Source of the DNA: an uncultured Verrucomicrobia subdivision 3 bacterium
Lineage (GTDB): Bacteria > Verrucomicrobiota > Verrucomicrobiae > Limisphaerales > CAMLLE01
Length of the DNA stretch: 9,242 nucleotides
Assembly (NCBI GenBank): GCA_946480555.1
Contig: CAMLLE010000085.1
Location: 1-9,242, forward strand
Direction of reading: 5' to 3'
The notes beneath the pieces are model-generated. The model had not been told where the DNA came from and did not search any database. It worked only from the letters and a program-made list of their open reading frames with translations. This document shows, in pieces, positions 1 through 5,434 of this stretch (the stretch's first letter is position 1; each line of letters begins with the position of its first letter). The position numbers were made by a program, and so were the translations under genes.

Positions 1-539
1 ACGGCAAGGTTCACCACGAGCTTCTTGTTCTGCTCTCCGCGAAACGTGTATCGGTGAAAACCACACCGGAGCGTTGTCGTGAGTTCGACATTGATATTGT
101 GGCGCTCGAGCAGCACCTGGTAGCAGTCGGGCACAGCGGACTCATTGGCGTGGCTGAAGCGCGATCCAAAATTGTTCGGATTCACTTCACCCGCCACCGG
201 CATGAAGGGGATGTGGCAAAGATCCCAATGCCCTTTGTTCGAATGCGTGAACGCGTGGATGACCGTGTCCTCATATTCGTAACCGGCGCCGCTGCCGAAT
301 TCGGTGATCGGACTGAGCTGAACCATCGCGTTCGGCAATGAAGCGCCGGGAAAGGTGAGTCCTGCCCAAACGCGCCATGGTGGAACGAAGCCAATGTCGG
401 CCACGTTCGTCAGCGGTGCCGTGCCCAAAAATGGATTCACGTAACGCACCAGCGGTTGCGCTGCCTGGCTCATGCCAGCGATCAGCATGAGGACGCAGCT
501 GAACACACACGCCCGTTTCCGTGGGAAAAGGCGCAGCAT
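1..539 (-). CDS. Secreted glycoside hydrolase family 92 protein (alpha-mannosidase-like), 5' part only
   Basis: The first 179 residues are visible and the gene runs off the left edge. Residues 1-26 form a signal peptide: a basic n-region (RLFPRKR), a hydrophobic core (CVFSCVLMLIAGM) and a likely cleavage after SQA, so the product is exported. The mature N-terminus matches the GH92 N-terminal beta-sandwich domain: YVNPFLGT at 33-40, GLTFPGASLPNAMVQLSP at 60-77, GYEYED at 86-91 and IPFMPVAGEV at 110-119. GH92 enzymes are calcium-dependent exo-alpha-mannosidases that usually act on mannan or N-glycans; family members are around 700-1100 residues, so most of the catalytic domain lies outside the window. 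The usual GFSHTHLSGTG-type segment is replaced here by AFTHSNKGHWDLCHIPFMP, and there is an insertion between VNPF and FPGA, so substrate specificity may differ. The ATG at 539 is chosen because only this start gives the complete signal peptide. A GGAG lies two bases upstream, unusually close, and sits in a hairpin. The gene diverges from treY. Confidence 0.85.
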   Translation of the reverse strand, partial: MLRLFPRKRACVFSCVLMLIAGMSQAAQPLVRYVNPFLGTAPLTNVADIGFVPPWRVWAGLTFPGASLPNAMVQLSPITEFGSGAGYEYEDTVIHAFTHSNKGHWDLCHIPFMPVAGEVNPNNFGSRFSHANESAVPDCYQVLLERHNINVELTTTLRCGFHRYTFRGEQNKKLVVNLA

Positions 540-558
540 TGCTCCGCCTGAAGGAGCA
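540..558 (-). promoter_or_regulatory. Hairpin covering the GH92 ribosome binding site
   Basis: Read on the minus strand, TGCTCC (558-553), a 7-base loop and GGAGCA (545-540) form a perfect 6-bp stem that ends directly against the ATG at 539. The only purine-rich Shine-Dalgarno-like sequence for this start (GGAG, 545-542) lies in the 3' arm, so folding would hide it. The short SD-to-ATG distance is unusual. The hairpin is seen directly in the sequence; its regulatory role is inferred. Confidence 0.45.
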
Positions 559-683
559 TCCGTCCAGACATTGGAATGCGGACCTGCAACTCGCAGTGGT
601 GTCGTCTGGCTGATGGACCTGGAATTTCGAATGCATCTGCCGTTCACCCGCGGTTGCGACGCAAGGAGTCGCGCTCCTTCAGG
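547..683 (-). repeat. 11-bp inverted repeat able to compete with the start-site hairpin
   Basis: CCTGAAGGAGC at 547-557 and GCTCCTTCAGG at 673-683 are perfect reverse complements separated by 115 bases. In a minus-strand transcript the upstream arm (683-673) could pair with 557-547, which includes most of the 5' arm of the ribosome-site hairpin. The upstream arm also has a local alternative: AAGGAG (679-674) pairs with CTCCTT (668-663) across a 5-base loop. Between them, CCAGAC/GTCTGG (604-609 with 564-569) and CTGC/GCAG (584-587 with 593-596) can form a nested stem. The repeats could be RNA-switch elements or two degenerate copies of a dispersed REP-like hairpin; the sequence alone does not decide. 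Confidence 0.45.
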
Positions 684-939
684 TTTCGGCGACACGCTCC
701 CCACAGGCGTCCGACCGAAATCGCACCGCGTTCCCGAGTCCACCAACCAACGACTGTAAGCTTCCCAATTCATTGATCGAGTCAGACCGAAGTTCTAACC
801 GGGAGGAAACAAACTTTCTACGCGGCGAATGGCAGGTCTCGTTCCCCCAAAGAACTTCACTCGGCAAGCAGTAGGGATTCTGTCCAGTGCCGAGCCGCCG
901 TTCCTTGCGCACAATCGCCGCGGCTTGTTCACAACTGTC
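684..939. other. Intergenic region between divergent GH92 gene and treY; no gene seen
   Basis: No convincing gene is present here; open frames on both strands are short and have no recognisable family features. Both divergent promoters should lie in or near this stretch, but no good -35/-10 pair was found on either strand. The best plus-strand candidate is TTGATC at 776-781, but it lacks a credible -10. A purine-rich GGGAGG at 801-806 looks like a ribosome binding site but has no start codon at a suitable distance. The ATG at 829 is in frame with treY, but the 37 codons it would add do not resemble the family. Confidence 0.5.
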
Positions 940-3630
940 ATGATCCGCAGCTCCCAACTTAGAATTCCTGGCGCCACCTACCGGTTGCAGTTTCACCGCA
1001 ATTTCACGCTCGCCCACGCTCGGGCGATCCTGGATTACTTGCATGAGCTGGGCGTCACCGACGTTTATGCGTCACCGCTTTTCCAGGCGGGCGCAGACAG
1101 CACCCATGGCTACGACGTCTGCTGCTTCGACAAGTTGAACTCCAACATCGGCACCGATCAGGATTTCAAGGCCTTCACCGCCGCACGCCAGGAATTCGAG
1201 TTGGGCTTGCTGCTAGACATGGTCCCGAATCACATGGGCGCGGCGCTGTCGAATGGCTGGTGGCTTGATGTCCTTGAGCATGGCCCATCGTCGCGCTACG
1301 CCGCGTTCTTCGACATCGACTGGCAGCCGCCCAATCCCGCACTCCACGGGAAAGTGCTGCTGCCGGTTTTGGGCGATCACTACGGAAACGTGCTGGCCCG
1401 CGGCGAACTCAAACTGACATTCGCCACCGGAAAATTCTGGATCAGCTACTACGAACGCAATTTCCCGGTTAACACGCAGACGCTTCCCGAGCCGTTCGCC
1501 AGCTGGACTGGAAGAACGGCCGAATTGCCTGAACTCGAATCCGCGCTGGCATCCTTCAATGGCATTGCCAGCGATACGCATTCCTTCCTTGCGTTGCATC
1601 GGCTGATTCAGAAGCAGCATTACCGGCTCGCGTTCTGGCGCGTCGCGGCGGAAGAAATCAACTACCGCCGCTTCTTCGACGTCACCGAACTGGTTTCGCT
1701 GCGGATGGATCGCGAGGAGGTGTTCCGCGCCGCTCACAAAGTGGTTTTCGAATGGCTGGAACGCGGCGCGATAACGGGCTTGCGAATCGATCATCCGGAC
1801 GGCTTGCGCAATCCAAGGCAATACTTCGAACGGCTCCAGTCGAAGCAGCCGGTTTACGTCGTCGCGGAAAAAATCCTGTCCGGCGATGAACATCTTCCCG
1901 GCGATTGGCCGGTCCATGGACCCACTGGCTACGATTTCTTGAATCAGGTGAACGGCCTGTTTGTGGACGCCGGCGCCGAGGCGGCGATGGACGACGTTTA
2001 CGCTGGATTCGTATCCGCGGAAGCATCGACCGCGAACGCGCCGCCCGATTTCCACCGCCTGCTTACCGACGGGAAGAAGCGCATTCTGGAAACGTCGCTG
2101 GCAAGTGAATTGAATTCGTTGACGCGCCAGCTCCAGGCGGTTGCCGCCGCCAGCCGCGCTGGGATTGATTTCACATTTGAGCAGTTGAAGTTTGCGCTCA
2201 AGGAACTCATCGCCGCCTTCCCAGTTTATCGCACTTACCTCACCGACACGGACGCGGCTCCCTGCGCTGCGGATCGAGCGGTGATTGAATCGGCCGTTGA
2301 GAAAATACGCGGAACGAATGCGGTGGATTCCGGCCTGTTGAACTTTCTGGAAAGCGCACTGACCCTGGAATTGCTGTCCGAACTGGACGCCGAGGGCGCT
2401 CCTCCTGCGCGTGAGTTTCTGATGCGCTACCAGCAACTCACCGGGCCAGTCACGGCCAAGGGCCTGGAGGATACCGCGTTTTACAATTATCACCGCCTGA
2501 TTTCGCTGAACGAAGTCGGCGGCGAACCGGCGCGCCTGGGCGTATCGATCGCAGAGTTCCATCGGTTCAACGCTCGAATGACCGCCAGCTGGCCGAACAC
2601 GTTGCTCGCCACCGCCACGCACGACACCAAGCGCGGCGAAGACGCCCGCGCGCGCATCAACGTTCTGAGCGAGCTCCCGGGCGAATGGGCCGATGCCGTC
2701 ACGCGTTGGAAGCAGCTGAATGCGGATAAATTGACCAGGCTCAACGGAACCCGCGCTCCAGACGCAAACGATGAGTATCTGCTCTACCAGAGCCTGATCG
2801 GTGCGTTGCCGCCCAATTCCAGCAACCTCGAAGCGCTCGCGCTGTTTCGCGACCGCGCCGCGGCATTCATGCTCAAGGCCATCCGGGAAGCGAAAGCGAA
2901 CACGAGCTGGCTGGATCCAAATCCCGATTACGAACGTGCCGTGGATGATTTCACGCGGCGCGTTCTGACGGACAATTCCAACAACCTGTTCCTGGATGAT
3001 CTCCGGCGGTTTGTGCAGCGCATCGGGTTCTTCGGCCGGATCAATTCGCTGGCGCAAACGGTTTTGAAGCTCACCGCACCGGGAGTTCCCGACACCTATC
3101 AAGGTACCGAGCTTTGGGATTTCAGTTTTGTCGATCCCGACAACCGGCGGCCAGTCGATTTCCAATTACGCCGGCGATTGCTCGCGGAACTCCGCCGGCT
3201 CTCCGATTCTGCAGAATCGAAGTGGAGAATCCCGGAAATCGACGATTCCGGCCGCGCGAAATTGTTTGTCATCTGGCGCACGCTGCATCTGCGGCGCCGG
3301 TTTTCCGAGTTGTTCAAATTGGGCGCTTACGTTCCGTTGGCGGCATCGGGAACCGGCACGGAACACGTCATCTCATTCGCCAGACGGGAAGGAAGTTCCA
3401 GCGCGATCGCAATCGTGCCACGGTTGGTGGCGCGTTTGCTCCAAGGCGAAGAGCGCCTGCCAGTCGGCGAAGAAGCGTGGGCGGATACGGAATTGGAAAT
3501 TCCCAAAGAACTCGCAGCGAAATCGTACCGGAACATTTTCGCAGGAACTTCAGTTGAAGCAAACGAATCGAAGCTGAGGGTGGCGGAAGTGTTGAAGGAG
3601 TTCCCTGTGGCGGTGCTGGAATCAACTTGA
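940..3630 (+). CDS. treY: Malto-oligosyltrehalose synthase (GH13 family 26)
   Basis: This enzyme (EC 5.4.99.15) isomerises the reducing-end alpha-1,4 bond of maltodextrins to an alpha,alpha-1,1 bond, giving maltooligosyltrehalose, which TreZ then cleaves to trehalose. It acts in the cytoplasm. The 896 residues show every expected motif: ATYRLQF at 12-18 near the start, STHGYDV at 54-60, region I DMVPNH at 93-98, region II GLRIDHPDGL with nucleophile Asp284, region III VAEKI with acid/base Glu310, the TreY signature AKGLEDTAFYNYHRLISLNEVGG from about 506, region IV ATHDTKRGED with Asp562, and YQGTELWDFSFVDPDNRRPVD near the C-terminus. No signal peptide is present. The ATG at 940 is preferred because family members begin just before the ATYRLQ strand. 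An in-frame ATG at 829 would add 37 residues that do not look like TreY; neither start has a clear Shine-Dalgarno. No treZ, treX or glycogen gene is in the window, so this copy is isolated here. The gene is convergent with the HDOD gene downstream. Confidence 0.95.
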   Translation: MIRSSQLRIPGATYRLQFHRNFTLAHARAILDYLHELGVTDVYASPLFQAGADSTHGYDVCCFDKLNSNIGTDQDFKAFTAARQEFELGLLLDMVPNHMGAALSNGWWLDVLEHGPSSRYAAFFDIDWQPPNPALHGKVLLPVLGDHYGNVLARGELKLTFATGKFWISYYERNFPVNTQTLPEPFASWTGRTAELPELESALASFNGIASDTHSFLALHRLIQKQHYRLAFWRVAAEEINYRRFFDVTELVSLRMDREEVFRAAHKVVFEWLERGAITGLRIDHPDGLRNPRQYFERLQSKQPVYVVAEKILSGDEHLPGDWPVHGPTGYDFLNQVNGLFVDAGAEAAMDDVYAGFVSAEASTANAPPDFHRLLTDGKKRILETSLASELNSLTRQLQAVAAASRAGIDFTFEQLKFALKELIAAFPVYRTYLTDTDAAPCAADRAVIESAVEKIRGTNAVDSGLLNFLESALTLELLSELDAEGAPPAREFLMRYQQLTGPVTAKGLEDTAFYNYHRLISLNEVGGEPARLGVSIAEFHRFNARMTASWPNTLLATATHDTKRGEDARARINVLSELPGEWADAVTRWKQLNADKLTRLNGTRAPDANDEYLLYQSLIGALPPNSSNLEALALFRDRAAAFMLKAIREAKANTSWLDPNPDYERAVDDFTRRVLTDNSNNLFLDDLRRFVQRIGFFGRINSLAQTVLKLTAPGVPDTYQGTELWDFSFVDPDNRRPVDFQLRRRLLAELRRLSDSAESKWRIPEIDDSGRAKLFVIWRTLHLRRRFSELFKLGAYVPLAASGTGTEHVISFARREGSSSAIAIVPRLVARLLQGEERLPVGEEAWADTELEIPKELAAKSYRNIFAGTSVEANESKLRVAEVLKEFPVAVLEST

Positions 3631-3744
3631 TATGCCTTCAGCCTCTCATTGGCAAACTCGGCGACTGTGGCGACGCGGAATTTCCACTCCGCTTCATCTT
3701 CAACGAAATCTTCCACTGGGGATTGCCGTGGCGATAAACGGTGA

Positions 3745-3778
3745 CCGGCGGCGAGACTCTGCGATTCCCCACCGCCGG
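3745..3778. terminator. Weak GC-rich inverted repeat between convergent genes
   Basis: CCGGCGG (3745-3751) and CCGCCGG (3772-3778) form a perfect 7-bp stem with a 20-base loop between the stops of treY and the HDOD gene. A second small inverted repeat, GCGGA/TCCGC, lies at 3675-3692. Neither is followed by a strong T-run on either strand, so intrinsic termination is only a guess based on position. The rest of 3631-3806 shows nothing gene-like. Confidence 0.25.
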
Positions 3779-3806
3779 GAAGACTGCGGTCGAATGCACG
3801 AATCGA

Positions 3807-4649
3807 TCAAACAAGCGCGAGTTCCCGGGCGCGATCCAGGCTTTTGCGGGTCGCGGCAATCACGGTTTCAGCCGTTTCACTGTTCAGGCCAACGGCCTGC
3901 AGCACCGGGTCGTCGTTGATTCGATAGCGTTCCTCAACCGTGTCCTCCGTTGCGAGGTGTGCAATGCGATTGGCGCAATGGGTGATGGCGGAAAGCTGCG
4001 GCGATGGTTTGAACACCGGCCGGTGATGATTCGCCACGGCCTCGACGATTGGCTCGGGCAGGCGCCAGATGTGGAGCAGGCACGCGCCGACTTCAGCGTG
4101 ATCGGTTCCGAGCACTTCACGTTCGGCTTCCACGCTGCCGAGTCCTTCACCGTTCATGTGGCGGCCGATGACCGTTTGCGCCTCCGGCGTGATGACCTGC
4201 GCAATCACCACCTTGCCGAGGTCGTGCAACAGCCCGGCGGTGAAGGCGACGGCGGAATCGCAGTCAGGCTGGCAGGCTGCCACCAGCTGTTCCGCTGCGG
4301 ATCCTGTAACGAGCGCGTGCTGCCAGAGCTCACTGGGCTCCATCGAATAGCCCGGGAGCACGCCAGTCATCGAACCGGCAAAACCCAGCGAAAGCACCAA
4401 CCGGCGAACTTCCTGGAAGCCAAGCATCATCAGCGCCTGATCGACCGAGGCAATCCGCTCGGAAAAACCAAATGCAGAGGAATTGCACGCGCGCAGCAAC
4501 TTCGCGGTCAGCAGGGTGTCCGACTTGATGACCGCGGCGGCTTCTTCGAATCCGTTTCCGGCGTCGTCGAGCAACTCGGCCAGCCGCAACGCGGCAGCCG
4601 ACACTTGGGGAAGTTTTCGAGCTTTGGCTACGATTTGGTGGGCGGTCAT
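3807..4649 (-). CDS. HDOD domain signalling protein
   Basis: The 280-residue protein is essentially one HDOD domain (PF08668 type), a relative of HD and HD-GYP phosphohydrolases that commonly acts in signal transduction. HDOD hallmarks are clear: LPQVSAAALRLAELLDD at 13-29, SDTLLTAKLLRACNSSAFG at 43-61, SVDQALMMLGFQEVRRLVL at 68-86, LWQHAL at 109-114, FTAGLLHDLGKVV at 136-148, HAEVGACLLHIWRLPEPI at 184-201 and ANHHRP at 206-211. Potential metal ligands His111, His142-Asp143, His184 and His208-His209 are all kept, although the last acidic position is Asn227. No signal peptide, membrane segment, receiver or output domain is fused to it, so it is probably cytosolic and works through a partner. 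It lies about 140 bases downstream of the response regulator on the same strand; co-transcription is possible, but a separate promoter candidate lies in the gap. The ATG at 4649 has no obvious Shine-Dalgarno. The catalytic activity and ligand of HDOD proteins are mostly unknown. Confidence 0.88.
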   Translation of the reverse strand: MTAHQIVAKARKLPQVSAAALRLAELLDDAGNGFEEAAAVIKSDTLLTAKLLRACNSSAFGFSERIASVDQALMMLGFQEVRRLVLSLGFAGSMTGVLPGYSMEPSELWQHALVTGSAAEQLVAACQPDCDSAVAFTAGLLHDLGKVVIAQVITPEAQTVIGRHMNGEGLGSVEAEREVLGTDHAEVGACLLHIWRLPEPIVEAVANHHRPVFKPSPQLSAITHCANRIAHLATEDTVEERYRINDDPVLQAVGLNSETAETVIAATRKSLDRARELALV

Positions 4650-4682
4650 AGTCTATGGATAGTGGGTTCCGCGACGAGCGTG

Positions 4683-4710
4683 ATCCTAATTTGTGAAGTA
4701 AGCGTCGCAA
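4683..4710 (-). promoter_or_regulatory. Candidate sigma70-type promoter for the HDOD gene
   Basis: On the minus strand TTGCGA (4710-4705) and TAGGAT (4688-4683) are separated by 16 bases. Each matches the -35 and -10 consensus at four of six positions. Initiation near 4676 would give a leader of about 27 bases to the ATG at 4649. Weak matches like this arise by chance, so this is only a candidate. No intrinsic terminator for the upstream response regulator gene was seen in 4650-4789. Confidence 0.28.
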
Positions 4711-4789
4711 GCAGAATCAGCAGATACCCGCATTCAGGTGTCTGGAAACGCCCGAGAACAGGCAGCTTCCACGATCGATCGAGTTGCGC

Positions 4790-5434
4790 TTACGACTCTC
4801 CGTTCGATGGGCGTTGCTTGGCCCTGAAATACTTTGCGGTGGCTTCGGAGCGGCAGCGGACGTGCAGTTTCTTGAAGATGCTCGCCAGATGATTCCGCAC
4901 GGTTCCAGCTGCAATGCTCTTCTTGTGGGCGATTTCCTTGTTGGAAAGCCCCTCGGCGAGCAGTTCGAGAATTTCAGCCTCGCGCCCGGTCAGGCCCACA
5001 TCCGGCACCACGGTGGGCGCGCGAAACGATTGGACCACCATGCGTGCAATTTCGCTGGTCATGGGCGCACCGCCCGCACGGACTTCGGCAATGGCTTGGA
5101 GGATTTCCTCCGGTCGAAAGCGTTTGAGAATGTATCCGCAGGCGCCGGCCTTCAGGGCTTGGAAGATCAGGTTGGTGTCCTGGTAAACCGTCACCATGAT
5201 CACCTGAAGCCCCGGCATCTTTTCGGTCAATCGCGCCGTGCAACTGATGCCGGATTCGTCGGGCAAATGAATATCCATCAACGCGACGTCGGGCTGATGT
5301 TTTGGGACTTCGGCCAGCGCTTCCTTGGAAGTGGAGCAGGCACATACGCAGCGATAGCCGGGGGCGCCGTTGACCAATTCCACCAACATTTCGCGCATGG
5401 TTTTGCTGTCTTCGATTATGGCTACGGAGGTCAT
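4790..5434 (-). CDS. NarL/FixJ-family response regulator (receiver + LuxR HTH)
   Basis: This 214-residue DNA-binding regulator should be phosphorylated by the sensor kinase encoded immediately upstream. The receiver domain covers about 1-120: acidic pair Glu8-Asp9 (IIEDS), phosphoacceptor Asp54 (ALMDIHLPDESG), switch Thr82 (VIMVTVYQD) and Lys104 with the aromatic Tyr101 (GYILKRF). A LuxR/GerE-type helix-turn-helix fills about 145-200, with LTGREAEILELLAEGLSNKE at 148-167 and TVRNHLASIFKKLHV at 178-192. Length and domain order are typical for the NarL/DegU group, and all phosphorylation residues are intact. The ATG overlaps the kinase stop in an ATGA, so translation is probably coupled; no independent Shine-Dalgarno is evident. 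Target genes cannot be read from the sequence. The flanking glycan hydrolase genes are plausible targets only by proximity. Confidence 0.94.
   Translation of the reverse strand: MTSVAIIEDSKTMREMLVELVNGAPGYRCVCACSTSKEALAEVPKHQPDVALMDIHLPDESGISCTARLTEKMPGLQVIMVTVYQDTNLIFQALKAGACGYILKRFRPEEILQAIAEVRAGGAPMTSEIARMVVQSFRAPTVVPDVGLTGREAEILELLAEGLSNKEIAHKKSIAAGTVRNHLASIFKKLHVRCRSEATAKYFRAKQRPSNGES

Noticed and set aside
271..1044. Two minus-strand frames of 121 codons each (271-636 and 679-1044)
   Set aside because: The first is out of frame with the GH92 coding sequence it overlaps; the second lies across the intergenic region and the start of treY. Neither resembles a known protein.
1213..3165. 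650-codon open frame on the minus strand inside treY
   Set aside because: It is fully antisense to a gene with all GH13 motifs. The translation is rich in Arg, Gln and Glu and has no recognisable domain, as expected from GC-rich codon bias on the opposite strand.
4772..4781. Palindrome CGATCGATCG just downstream of the response regulator stop
   Set aside because: It is a single 10-bp palindrome made of a repeated GATC word. There is no second copy nearby and no T-run, so there is no support for a terminator or operator.
3741..4892. 383-codon open frame on the plus strand over the HDOD gene
   Set aside because: It is antisense to a clear HDOD protein, has no family features and runs into the response regulator gene; a shadow frame.
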